Shown in pieces: positions 12,541 to 23,891 of a stretch of 64,000 nucleotides of DNA (the first letter of the stretch is position 1; each line of letters opens with the position of its first letter). The position numbers were made by a program, and so were the translations under genes. The DNA is from Larix kaempferi (taxonomy: Eukaryota > Streptophyta > Pinopsida > Pinales > Pinaceae), in assembly GCA_027924585.1 (NCBI GenBank), contig BSBM01000361.1, forward strand, positions 70,182,501-70,246,500, read 5' to 3'. Under the pieces are notes generated by a model, which did not search any database, was not told the DNA's origin, and was given only the letters and a program-made list of their open reading frames with translations.

Positions 12541-14712
12541 TTTATACATAAACAAGCATCAAAGAGATATATAAGAATTCAAACTTTTGCCATAAGTAAA
12601 TTAAGGAAAATTGATTGAACACAAAAATTACAGAAAGAAAATTTATGAAAATATTTCAGCTCTATAGGCACCTATTGGGGATAAACTTTGGATCAAGTCT
12701 ATTTACATCAACAGTGGCTACATTGACTTAAAATTATATTCTCGGTCAAGGCCATAACCAAATGGTCAAAGAATCCAAAACATAAGCAAATTTGTAGTTA
12801 TTGATCCTCAATTGGAGCATTAGCTTATGCAGATAATCAAAGTTTTCAAGATGGCAATGAACTGATAGCCAGAGCCAGAAACCTAGATGGATTGGTTTAT
12901 GTGAATCTCACATCAATTGTAATACTTCACTTTTGGTGCACGTAAAATATCAAATGGGAGAAACATCTAATTTCCATTTTTGTAAAACCATATGCCCATA
13001 TTCAACAGAACTAAATCCTATTGTAATTCCCCATGGATCATTAGTTGTAGGATGCACCTAACAATATGTTGTAAATGTTTCGAGAATGTTTTTCTTTTTA
13101 GATTGGCCAGAAGCCTGGAACTCATATTTACGTGATAGTTAGAAGTGTGCTAACCAAAAATAAGCAGTCCGGTTACTCTTGGACTATGCACAATTGGACA
13201 TGAGAATGATAAATCCATGATTTAGTGTAAGGAAAGCCAAGTGGGTTTTTTGGCATGACCCATAACTAGCATAGTGTATCCTTTTTCCAAAGCAGTAAAA
13301 CATTCTTGAAAGATAGGCTAAGAAATCCCATAGTTTGAAATAAATTCATTGAGAGATGATCCCCCTCTGCATTAGGTAAATCCAAGATAAACACAATGGA
13401 CATCTTGATTCTTCTATCAACTTAAATCAACCTCATTTTGTCATACATATTTCCACCAGTGAAATACTATCATCTTCCTCCAAACATTATGGCACCTTAA
13501 GATGTTATGGAGTCACTAAGATAGAGACTTGACACTTACATATGCAAGGAGAGGTTTTCTACCGCTGGTTCAAGGAAAAGTTCCTAGATTTGACCTAATA
13601 GTGCCAGCAAGAGATTGTTGCATCTACTTCTTTGTTGCCTTCTTCTGGTAGTGGCCAGCATTTTTAGGAATAAGCCACAATTGTGAAGCTTTCTAGGTGC
13701 AAGTGCAGATGCTGGTACAAGGACACTATTTCTAAAATCCAAGTTAGGGTGTGGGGCTACATCATATGCACATACACATGCAAACACTATAATATTCCTG
13801 CCTTTTAAAAATAATAGACTGAGGATTTAGTTAAGATGCAGTAGTCAAATGAAGCACAATAAATATCTATAGGTAGATTCTGCCTTTAGCTATGAAGGTG
13901 CTATTAACATCACCAGTCTCTGTACGTGAAAAGATATGTTAGCATCAGTAACATTTGGAATAGTTTCCTTGTAAAATTGCTTAACATATTTGATGTGTTC
14001 CTCCTGGTGAGGCAATAATCTTTTCAGGAGTTAAAGGAGGAAAAAATTCTAACAACACCCTTCTAACCTGCATATTATAAATTCTTCTAAGCTCATTCCG
14101 AAAGTTTATAGAGTTATTAGCTATTAAGCTCCTTATATTCTGTCATCTCCTCTAAGAGGTATGCCATAAACTGATTATGTCATATTGAAATTTCCTGGGT
14201 CCCCATGGTTAATGGGACCTTATGAAATTCTGATACAAAACCCCCATGTTCCACTATTACTTGGAATTCTTGATTGGATATACAATTGAATTTAGTACTA
14301 AATCATCTTTTAGATTGACAAAATTATGAGCACTACCATGATTACCATGATTGACGAGTATGTTAAGTGGTTTGATACTTAAATTTACTTAAACCAGTAC
14401 TACTTTGTTTTTTTTGTAAGCTAGAGGTAATATTTGTATTATAGTAAACAAGAAATGAATTGTACAAATTCTATGCTGGCTGGCCTGCCACTTGGGAAAC
14501 TAGGCCAGCCATATAGAAAAGTCCTATCTATCCAAATTTTCTGAGACATATTGCCTGGGATACAAACTAGGATAGCTACAGGAATATTATCTTTACTGTA
14601 GTAAAAAAACATTCCAGAAAAAATTGACAATAAAACTAAACAGGATTATCTGCTTCATGAGGAATTGACATATCTACCCCTGGATCACAATCTGAAGGTC
14701 GATGCTCAGGGG
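12541..14712. other. Spacer without recognised gene
   Basis: This region lies upstream of the SOF1-like fragment on its coding strand and may include intron or promoter sequence of that duplicate, but I could not find its first exon. Apart from the hairpin at 14,471-14,516, nothing is recognised. Confidence 0.5.
14471..14516. repeat. Short GC-rich inverted repeat
   Basis: TGGCTGGCCT pairs with AGGCCAGCCA across a loop of about 15 nt, and pairing continues into flanking CTAT/ATAG, giving a stem of about 14 bp. Function unknown. Confidence 0.7.
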
Positions 14713-15720
14713 AATTGATGTAGGAGCATCGAGGCCTAGGGCGATCAGTCGAATTTAATCGATAGAAGGGAGCCAACCAGCGGGAGTGCCGATAACCACT
14801 GGAGTTGGGGAGTAGGTTGACTTGTCGAAGTCAACAAGTCAAGCAGAAGCAGTCGGGATGCGACCGACTAAGGCAACACAATGAATGTTGTGAGTAGTCG
14901 AGAATCGACATGGAATGGTCGATAGATGACATGTGGAGTAAGATGTCAGGTAGTTGACAAGTGGTCGAGATGTGACTGACTACTGTAACAGAGTTGAAAA
15001 GGCAGAAAGTCAAGGAACTGTACTCGGTAGCCATTCATGGTTGTTGAGGAAGTTAATACAGTTATTGCTTATAGGTGAAGGACTTGATAGGTGACTTCAT
15101 GAGCAGAGGTTGTGCAACACGGTTGGGAGCTGATAGTTGCGGGTCTGCAGGATTTGGAAAGCTTGATAGACAGGAGGATGCGTGTCTCAGGGACTGTAGT
15201 AGTCTCAGGAACAGCAGTCGCAGGTAGAAGACTCGGGAGAAGGGATCAGTTAGGGGGACTTGGAATTTGGTAGAGTCAAGCAAAGCAAGCAGAGCTTAGA
15301 GAAGAAGTCTGGTAGATTGGCTAGGAAATTCACACATCTACAGAATGGAGAGATCGAGCCATAGCTCAGCGTTCCGCAATGAACCAGGACAGGGTGAGGT
15401 CGACGCATAGGGAGAACACACCATAGTTACTTCTAAGTTGTAACGGCTGAGGCCGACTGTAGTTAGTTATTGTTTTCAGTTATTCCACATTGTAATCGAA
15501 TCATAGAGAAGTAATATAAGCCACTTCTGGCATCCTCTTTTACATCTTGTTTGTGTAAACATTGTGGTATGTGTCGTGTGTATTGTTAAGCAAGAACCTT
15601 ATCGTATGTAGCACACTTGCGTCAGGAATTCACCTTATGCTATTCAAAACTTTGCCCCTGTTCATAATCAGAAACCTTAAAAACAATCCCACAAGTAGAG
15701 TAGGCGATGAGGTCCAATTT
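14713..15720 (+). repeat. LTR-like sequence, possible solo LTR
   Basis: This block is less AT-rich than its surroundings. It begins near TGTAGGAGCATCGAGG after a short purine run (CAGGGGAATTGA). Near 15,510 it holds a TATA-like TAATATAAG, followed about 100 bp on by a transcript-end-like region, a layout typical of a plant LTR. No second copy exists in the window and I could not find a target duplication or a matching 3' end, so both boundaries are guesses. Confidence 0.35.
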
Positions 15721-16119
15721 GGCATCCATTGTTCTCATTAAAACCAACAGTTAATCCAGCTATAACAATATTTCATTTGTGTGCATCTAAAGGGGTGGAG
15801 GAAACAGACTGAATAATTTTACCTTCAAATTGCAAAATTAGCCAAATGGTAATCCTAGATGGTAATCCTAAATGGTAATCTTATCAGTGTGTTTTGAAAA
15901 ATAATTTGGATTTTAAGCATGGTTGTCTTTGGATATTATTGTCTTTTCTTAGAATTACAAATGATGCAATCTAGATGTTCATATTTCTCCTCTCCCCAAT
16001 TCTGAAATGGTGCTAGCTCAATGGAAGAGTGCCTGCCTTACATGTACGAGGTAGGTGGTTTGATTCCTCTGTGCCCTATTGATATTTTTAATAAAATATA
16101 TTTTATTATCATTTATTAT
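15721..16119. other. Short spacer with dispersed motif
   Basis: ATGGTAATCCTA occurs twice and a third time in shortened form in tandem at 15,846-15,880. It shares about 23 bp of context (AAAATTAxCCAAATGGTAATC) with the locus at 9,976. A tRNA-like sequence follows. Confidence 0.6.
16009..16076 (+). repeat. tRNA-like sequence, possible SINE head
   Basis: Box A TAGCTCAATGG (16,014-16,024) and box B GGTTTGATTCC (16,057-16,067) are spaced as in tRNA genes. The acceptor ends (GGTGC... and ...GTGCCC) and the anticodon stem do not pair well, so I call it a tRNA pseudogene or the head of a tRNA-derived SINE. Confidence 0.5.
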
Positions 16120-16944
16120 GTCTATAGAGGGGGTTTCAAACTGCCTTTGTATGTTTCTACGAGGTGGGTTCTAAACCGCCCTCATATGTCACTATGAGGG
16201 GGGTTCAAAATTGCCCTTGTATGTTACAACGAGGGGGGTTTAGAACCTTCCTTGTAGGTACCTATGAGGGGGGTTTGCAACCGTCCCCAAAGGTTTGTAA
16301 TAAGGACATTTAAGGGGGGTTTTGAATCAGTCCCATAGGTGTCTAAGAGGTGGCTTTAGAACTTCCCCTATAGGGGTTTCAAACTGCCACTATAGGCCTC
16401 TACAAGGGGGGTTCAAAACTGCCCTATAAGCCTCTATGAGGGGGGTTCTAAACTGCCTCTATAGGCTTCTATACGGGGGATTCCAAACCGCCCCTATAGG
16501 ACTATATGAGGGGGGTTCAGAATCGCCCCTATAGGCGTCTAGAGGGGGGTTTGAAATCGCCCCTATAGTCCTCTATGAGGGGGGTTCCAAACCGCCCATA
16601 TAGGTTTGTATGAGGGGGCTTATCAGTGGGGTTCACAATTTCCCTCGTAGGTCTCTATGAAGGGGGTTCAAAACCGCCCCCGTAGGTCTCTATGAAGGGG
16701 TCTATGAGGGGGGTTTAAAAACGCCTCCATAGACCTCTATGAGGGGGGTCACAAACCATCCCCAAAAGTCACTTTTGGGGGTGGTTCCAATCTCATCAAA
16801 AACCTCCGTTAAAGGGAAAAACTTTTAACATCGCTGCCTTTAGCGGTAGTTTTTCCAAAACCACCCCCAAAGACAAAACCCCCCTCGTAGGTCACTTTTG
16901 GGGGCAGAAGACAACCCCCCTTAAAGGCCAAAAGTGTAGTAGTG
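16120..16944 (-). mobile_element. CACTA-type transposon end with subterminal hairpin array
   Basis: About 18-20 imperfect units of about 33-38 bp are repeated. Each joins a G-tract (GAGGGGGGTT) to a C-tract (AACCGCCCCTATAGG), so each unit can fold on itself. The last 19 bases on the minus strand read CACTACTACACTTTTGGCC (16,944 back to 16,926), a CACTA-like terminal inverted repeat. Subterminal repeat arrays next to a CACTA terminus are the transposase-binding regions of that superfamily. The other terminus and any transposase gene are not present; the array starts abruptly at about 16,120. The end abuts a copia RT gene directly, so the element inserted there. Confidence 0.75.
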
Positions 16945-18214
16945 GGACTATCTTAAGTCTAGTGGCGGTAGAAGATTTGCATCTTGAACAACTAGATGTA
17001 AAAACAGCCTTTCTCCATGGGGATTTGGGGGAAGAGATATATATGCAGCAGCCACAAGGGTATGAGGTCAAAGGTAAGGAGAACTTGGTATACAGGTTGA
17101 AAAAGAGCTTGTATGACTTGAAGCAAGCTCCAAGGCAGTGGTATTTAAAATTTGACAGGTTTATGACAGAACAATGTTATAGTAGATGTCATTTTGACCA
17201 CTGTGTTTATTTCAAGAGGCTAGATAATGGAAGTTATATTATCTTGTTATTGTATGTGGATGACATGCTTGTTGCAGGGTCTAACATGCAGGATATAAAT
17301 GTGCTCAAAAGGAAGCTAGCTAATTCATTTGTGATGAAGGATTTGGGTGCTGCAAAGCAAATCTTTGGTATGAGAATAATAAGAGACAAGAAAAATCGCA
17401 AATTGACATTGTCTAAGGGTGAGTACATACAAAATGTGTTGGAGAGGTTCAAAATGCAAAATGCAAAACCAGTTAGTACACCTTTGGCCATCCATTTCAG
17501 TCTAAGTAAGGAAATGTGTCCCAAGACATAGGAAGAGATAGATTACATGTCCAAGATTCCCTATCAATCAGCAGTTGGCAGCTTGATGTATGCCATGGTG
17601 TGCACAAGACCAGATATTGCACATGTAGTGGGGGTTGTGAGCAGATATATGAACAATCGAGGCAAAGAATTTTGGAAGGAAGTACAATGGATTCTCAGGT
17701 ATTTGAGAGGTACTACCACTTAGGAATTATGTTTTGGAGGTTTATACAATGTTCTACAGGGATATGTTGATGCAGATATGGCAGGTGATAAGGATAGCAG
17801 GAGGAGCACCACATGGTATGTGTTTACTGTAGGTGGAACAACATTAAGTTGGATTTCTAGACTGTAAAAGGTTGTTGCACTTTCAACAACAGAAGTAGAG
17901 TATGTTGTTTTTACAGAGGCTAGTAAAGAGATGATTTGGTTGCGGAGGTTTATGGAAGAAGTGGGTAAGAAGTAGAAGGATAGAAGGTTGTATAGTGATA
18001 GCCAGAGTGCCATTCATCTTGCAAAGAACTCGGCATTCCATTCCAGGACTAAACATATACAACTCAAGTACCATTTCATACGCTCTATTCTGGAAGATGA
18101 ACTATTGAAGCTAGAAAAGATACATACTAGCTAGAATCCTGTAGACATGTTCACAAAGGTATTGACAACAGAGAAACTGAGTTCCTGCTCAGTTTCAATT
18201 GGCCTTCTAGCATG
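16945..18214 (+). pseudogene. Ty1/copia RT-RNase H remnant
   Basis: The frame starts mid-RT with LSLVAVEDLHLEQLDVKTAFLHG and continues through SLYDLKQAPRQWY, the catalytic LLYVDDMLVAG (about 17,250-17,280) and the VGSLMYAMVCTRPDIA block. RNase H follows with YVDADMAGDKDSRRST, LSTTEVEY, SDSQSAIHLAKN and RTKHI. Stops occur at 17,529, 17,720, 17,866, 17,973 and 18,131. Gag, protease, integrase and the first half of RT are missing: the CACTA-type end lies immediately upstream and nothing copia-like is found on its far side. Confidence 0.95.
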
Positions 18215-18286
18215 AAGGTGAAGATGAGAAAGTTGCTAAGTCCAAGGTCCAACAAGTACATCAGCGGTGGAGTTGTTGTGATCAGT

Positions 18287-18301
18287 CTCCAAGTGGGAGA
18301 T
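18287..18301 (+). promoter_or_regulatory. Copia polypurine tract
   Basis: The sequence CCAAGTGGGAGAT directly before TGTTGG is the usual polypurine tract and LTR border of plant copia elements. Confidence 0.8.
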
Positions 18302-18800
18302 TGTTGGTTGTGGAGACAGATATTCCAGTCTCATAGATGATATCGTCTCATCCGTGCACCTCAGAGGACTGTATACTCATTCCCCAACCTTGGGGCTATT
18401 TTCAAGTTGTTTTCGCCAACAGTGTTTGGGTTGTTTTCGCCAACAGTTTTCGGGCCCATGGTTTTGGGTAACCCGTGGTATTTTTCCAATTGTATTTCCC
18501 TTATAAAAGAAAGACATTGTAACATGGATAGGGTTGATGTGTTAGGTTTTATGCATTGTAAAGATCTCAGAGATCAGAAGAGAGACTGTGAGACAGTGAA
18601 GAGGAAGTGTGCAGTTGTGCTACAAGTTGTATCCCTTCACTTTGTTGGACGGTATAATAATAAGGACTGGAAACTTCAGTGTGGATGTAGCCCATCTTCG
18701 GTCAACCACGATATATCTGTGTCTCTCTTGTAATGTGTATGTGTGATTATATTTGCATTTTTGTTTACTTTTATTGCTTTGCGATCATGTTTTTCTAACA
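18302..18800 (+). repeat. 3' LTR of the copia remnant
   Basis: It starts TGTTGGTTGTGG and ends TTTTCTAACA, about 499 bp. It contains a two-copy direct repeat (GTTGTTTTCGCCAACAG at about 18,410 and 18,432), a TATA-like TTATAAAAG near 18,501 and a T-rich 3' part. The matching 5' LTR is not in the window. Confidence 0.88.
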
Positions 18801-19832
18801 AAAAGGACCCCACATATCGATGTGGTTTAAATCAAGCACTTCTTTGGCTCGATTAGAATTTATATTGTTGAAGTTTAACCGACCTATTTGAAACAGATAT
18901 TGTTTGTACTCTTGAATGATGGTAGGCTTTTAGTGAGAGATCAGTTGAAAGTTTAATTAGAGTAGCATCCAACACATGAGTTAAAACATGCCTGTTATTT
19001 TCCTACAAAGGGGAGACACTCTCAGTATAGGGGGTATTATTAATATTTTCATTGATAGTCACCCATGCCTTTGTTGGTTCTTCACATATGTCTGAATTGA
19101 AAATATCTAAGTGTAACTGTATATGTGTCAAATGGTTGTTGAATATTGCTTGTATATTTTGTGTTGTATCTGAGTAATATTGTTAACAAACATGATAGCA
19201 TTTTTACTATATGATTGCAATATACTTTGATTCTTTAGAGGAGTTTAAAATTCTCTCCATTGGAGTCCTCTTATCATTTTAGTTATTTTAATTACATCGA
19301 TGGTTCTAGTACTTGTCAAATTATTTGATCTCACTCTTCACACTTTCAATAAAGATTCCAATAGTATGCCTAGCCTTATGCCATTTTTTAATTCTCTTTA
19401 GTATGAATTTCTTGATGGTTTTATGAATGCTTCACATCATGAAACTGTTTATCCATTATTTGCAAAGAGGACTATCATTTGTTAGCCTTTTTTAATCACT
19501 TGTATTGCTTTAGAAACATCTATATTATATTAAATAATACATCAGAAAAGGATAGGACATTTTAGTTATGCAACAATATATTGCTATTTATAAATAACTT
19601 TTTTAATTGAGTAAAATTATTGTTGTTGTCTTCTATGTTTCTTTCATTTATTGATGTGTAGTAAGTAGTAACTTTAGAAGTACTAGTTGAAATTGTAGCC
19701 ATTTATATCAAGAATTTGCTTATATATACCATAGATTGGCTTAGTTCGGAAAATATAGTATGACTGTTAGTAAGATATTTTTAGAGTCCATTGTTGTCAG
19801 ATTCTAATGCTTTTCTTTTTTATTTTGATTAG
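18801..19832. other. AT-rich spacer, possibly intron of the ATRX-like fragment
   Basis: No coding match was seen. It lies directly upstream of the first recognisable ATRX-like exon and ends in a good acceptor (TTTTGATTAG), so part of it may be duplicated intron sequence. Confidence 0.45.
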
Positions 19833-21191
19833 GGAATGTACGAGACAAAGATGCCTTCAGATCTTTAAGTAGTGCTGCAACCTTGGTTGTGTTTGCAAAG
19901 TGGATATCAATGATAGAAATCATAATCTCAGAGATGGTTGGAATTTAAGTGACTTACACATGAAGACTACCACAAAATGTCCTTATATGCAGGATCTGGT
20001 TTCTTTATTTTTTCATTAGATGAATTCAAATATCTACAAGTAGATGACTATTGTATTCTTTGAAATGGATAATTTAGAGATTTTCCCTTGTCTTGAGGAT
20101 ATAGATTATTATGTTGAGATTGGCATATTATTTATTTGATCTATGTTTCAAAGTGGTCCCAATTTACTCATTTGTGATGAGGCGCACATGATTAAAAACA
20201 CATAAGCTGATATAACTCAGCCACTAAAACAAGTGAAGATCCGACGCAAAATTGCAATGACCCATTCTCCTTTACAAAATAATTTGATGGAATATTGTTG
20301 TGTAAGTAACATGGTTGTAAATTTTAATTGTGGATATGATATTAAAATGTTTCTTTTGAGTTGGGATGTATATATAGTCTGTAATATTTTATATCATTCG
20401 CAGATGGTGGACTTTGTAAGAGAAGGATTTTTGGCAAAACAACTAGAGTTCAGAAAACAATAAGTGCTTTCATTGATCAAGTTTATTCTTTCCTGTCTAA
20501 GTGATTTTTTGTTAAATTGTATCTCATTTGCATCAGGATTATAATATCGAACTGTTTGCAGGATTTTTTCTGCTCAAAATTTCCCATAGTAATCAATGTC
20601 CTAGACTAACAATGTTGAACTGCAGGTTCCAAAATCCTATTGAAAATGGGGAGCATGCGAATTCAACCACAAATGATGTGAAAATAATGAATCAGAGATC
20701 ACATGTCTTATATGAACAGTTAAAAGGTTTTGTATAATTTATGGGCATGAATGTGATGAAGGACGAGCTTCCTCCAAAACATGTATATGTGATATCTGTA
20801 AATCTTTCTTCATTACAGTGGTAGTTATATATCAGATTCTTACAATTTCACTTGTTTATGAATAATGACACAAATGCATGTGTAAAAGGGGCATATAGGA
20901 AATTCTTCTTCAATGCATATCATTCCTTATCCAAGGTGTTGACAAATACTGATTTTATCATTAGAGATTAACCAATGTTTTGGGTGTGCATTTCCATCTC
21001 AAATTCACAAATGAGATTGTGCTTCTAAAATATTTCTAATTTTTTCTGTGTCTAGATTTGGAATCATCGAGGATTACTGCAAATAGCCAAAGAAGACAGA
21101 GATTCTCATCAAGGTGATGATATAATTGAGAATTTAATTTTGGATGGTAGCTTCAGTGATGATGATACAGATCAAGACTTCTTGAATGGAG
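19833..21191 (+). pseudogene. ATRX-like SNF2 helicase gene fragment with introns
   Basis: Separated exons match the ATPase core of plant ATRX, a SWI/SNF2 chromatin remodeller. They are: a short exon at 19,833-19,880 (NVRDKDA); about 20,145-20,301 (GPNLLICDEAHMIKNT, the DEAH motif, then SPLQNNLMEY); 20,404-20,460 (MVDFVREGFL and FR); 20,626-20,863 (FQNPIENGEH, DVKIMNQRSH, LYEQLKGFV); and 21,056-21,191 (IWNHRGLLQIAKE and an acidic tail). Splice sites survive at several borders (GTAAGT at 20,302, GCAG at 20,625, TCTAG at 21,055, GTAAAT at 21,192). One donor (20,461) is degraded, and stops occur in exons b and d. This is a DNA-level duplicate lacking the C-terminal helicase half. Confidence 0.9.
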
Positions 21192-22465
21192 GTAAATATT
21201 AGTTGACAGTAGCAATATACATCCTTGTTCACAAAAAGAAGATGCCATATGGAATCTACTCGCTAGTCATCTAACATGAAAACCGTTACCTAGGCATGTC
21301 ACAATCAATGTTGTTTTCAAAGTGGGTCTTTGACTACCTGTAATATTGTTGGTTTGATCACTTGCACATGTGGTGAATCATCTAGAAGGATCCACTTCAA
21401 GTTTAGAGTTTATTTCTTCAATTTGGGCTATGATTTTGTCATGTTTTTTCTTAGTTTTTAAGATTGTTGTAGTAGAATTTGAGTCTGCAACCTTAGCTAG
21501 GTTTGTGCCATTTCTATCTATAAGATGAAGAGGACCTTGAATATAATACACTCAATAATGCACTAATTCCTTGTCTAAGGGTAAGTATTTATCGAAGCTT
21601 TTGGTTGCCTCTTTTATAAGATTACTTGTGCCTACTAAGGACATTACTCATGGTAAATTATTCTTTAAATGAACATTGTTGTGCCAAGGAATACTACATC
21701 AATATAATTGCACTTTTTCAGTTGGTTGCTTTTCATATTCCTTCAACATTAGAGTTCTTCCATTCCAATATATTAGTCCAAATCCTAGTTAAATAATTTC
21801 TAATAAATAGTGTTGAACCTACATAGGACTATTGGAAATAACATTTGTTGGGATTTAGCTTGGACTTCCTACAAAAAATGAAGTAAAAAATAACACAATT
21901 GCCACATTAAATTTGAATTATGTAAATCCTTTTATATTTTATTTCAATTATGAAAAACACCTATTGAGCTACTCCTAAACAAACAATATAATGAACATGA
22001 ATGAGAAGTTTCCACTATTGCAAAACCATTTAAAAAGGCTTAACACATTAGAAATGGATCCCCATGAACCAGAAAGACTTTGTTCACATAGTTCATCAAA
22101 CGTTGTGTTGAGTATTGACAAATTACTAACAAGTCCCCAAAATATTGATAGATTGGCGAGTAGATTGTGTTGGCTGCCTACATTATTGATGATATCTGAA
22201 TCCACGCTTCTTGAAACTTATTGTGTCTAGGGAAGAACTAAATGTGGTTGGAATAATCCATTAAATGGAATGAAATCATACCAGACAAGTAGGCAGGATG
22301 AATGGTTTTCCATCTAAAGATAACACTCAGCTACTTTGAGACCCTTCTCTTAGGAGATTTACATGGAGAATTTGATTAAGACCAAGATCCTTACACCACA
22401 TAATTTTTTGAAGGAGCTGTAGCAGACCATACTGTTCCAAGTTTGTACTTTTTTTACCATGGTTT
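21192..22465. other. Spacer with one unrecognised open stretch
   Basis: Both strands of about 21,975-22,230 are open for about 76-79 codons. I recognise neither translation. No further ATRX exon was identified. Confidence 0.5.
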
Positions 22466-22897
22466 TGTTAGGAACCCATGTCTTTACTTTGTTAGTATAT
22501 TGTTGTTGGACACATATGCTTTGTAAGTCGTCCCGTAGTATTTGTTGATCCATAGTTTATATTAGCCCATAGTATTGACCCATAGTATTGGACGCATATG
22601 CTTTGTAAGTCGTTCCATAGTATTATATGTGCCATGGTTTTGACTCATAGTATTGGCTCCTAGACTTAGCCCATAGTTTGTATTGACACATAGTATTGAC
22701 CCATGGTATTGGTGCCTAGACTTAGTATATAAGTGTGTGTTGAGGCCTATGAAGGCACCGTGAAGTTAATTGTATTGAGCTTGCTCAAAGGAGGTTGCCC
22801 CCTCGAAGTGGCCCGTGATCAATATAAAAGTGATTATGAGTTCTATTATTTCTGATATCTCGTGTATTTGCATTAATTAATTATTGCAGGTTCATCA
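22466..22897 (+). repeat. 5' LTR of copy 2
   Basis: TGTTAGGAACCC to TTCATCA, 432 bp, colinear with the 3' LTR. The middle holds imperfect repeats of TAGTATTGACCCATAG-type units. ATATAAGTG near 22,727 is a candidate TATA box. Confidence 0.95.
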
Positions 22898-22901
22898 CAT
22901 C

Positions 22902-22913
22902 TAGTATTAAGGC
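22902..22913 (+). promoter_or_regulatory. Degraded primer binding site
   Basis: TAGTATTAAGGC starts 4 bp after the LTR. It differs from the usual initiator-Met-tRNA primer site TGGTATCAGAGC by a few changes, mostly of the C-to-T and G-to-A type expected from methylated-cytosine decay. Confidence 0.65.
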
Positions 22914-23891
22914 ACTTTCTTGAGCTCGTTGGGTGGAATTTCTACGAATTTTTTTTTTCGCATCTGTTGCAGCTTCGGATTTGGGAATAATCCCTATCTG
23001 CTTAACTATGGGAAGTACTTGGGCATAAGCCCTAAAAATCATTGTGAGGAGTACCACAGGAACCCCAAAGTAGCTGGCCCATTGAGAGGACCCGCCAGCG
23101 AAAAGGGCAACAACCCCTACCTGATTAACTAGTTCCCACCCATGAGGTAAACCAAGAGCTATTGTTTGTGGCAAAGCGGTTATCAGTTTTACCTAAGCCG
23201 TGGAGTAAGGGGTACTTCCCCAATTTGCAAGCCATCAGACAGCATTGGTGGCCGAGTGAAACACCTGAACTGTTAGGAAGCCGTACACACCTGGTGTCCA
23301 TATCTGTTTTCAGTTGAACTGTTGCCGATCACTTCCGCTCCAGATCCAATCGTTTCAGATCTATTCTGAAAGTCATTCCAGATCTACTCGCCGTTTCAGA
23401 TCCAGCTGTTTTCGATCCCTTCTGTGCCATTGCAGATCCATCTTTTGTGGCTCCGTTCGGCGCTGCTATTGCTGATCCATTTCTAAAATTAAAAAAAAAA
23501 ATTCTGTTTTTCGACCATATCTCCCTTATTTCAACACTGTTTTCCCTGAAAATTCACTAACATCCCTATAATCCCATTCTGCATATTTCATTCCTGAAGA
23601 ACCTATCCCAAATTCCACTTCCCAACACCAGAAATCCCACATTTCTCTATTTTTAGGGTTCACCATAACTTCTTCAATTTTCACCCGATTGCTTTCAAAT
23701 TTTACCATAGAGTTCTCGCTTCTGAATTCCCCATTTTTTGCTTCCCTGTCCCTCAGAAAGTGTCAAAAACCTAGTCAAACCCCAATTACCCCTCCGAGTT
23801 TTTCCCAAATCCAAATTTCCCCTTACTAAATAAGCTTGTGTTTGTGCTTTTCTATCCATTCCACCCCCCCCCACAAAAAAAAATTACTGGT
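22914..23891 (+). other. Leader region with an antisense open stretch
   Basis: About 1 kb separates the primer site from gag. On the minus strand, 22,935-23,174 is open and hydrophobic (GLPHGWELVNQVG, then FAGGSSQWASYFGVP, then VVLLTMIFRAYAQVLP), resembling membrane segments of an unknown protein. The rest includes repeated CAGATC-rich sequence (about 23,330-23,450). Retroelement leaders sometimes carry captured host sequence; I do not recognise the source. Confidence 0.55.

Noticed and set aside
13584-13787. Minus-strand 67-codon frame
   Set aside because: Low-complexity Leu/Arg/Cys composition with no family resemblance.
16009-16076. Functional tRNA gene
   Set aside because: Acceptor and anticodon stems do not pair properly despite good A and B boxes.
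16120-16944. CRISPR-like array
   Set aside because: Units are imperfect and self-complementary, without unique spacers, and the surrounding sequence is plant nuclear DNA.
17234-17524. Minus-strand 96-codon frame opposite copia RT
   Set aside because: Shadow of the RT coding strand.
21975-22230. Overlapping open frames on both strands as a possible gene
   Set aside because: No recognisable motif, no splice or start context, and length compatible with chance in this composition.
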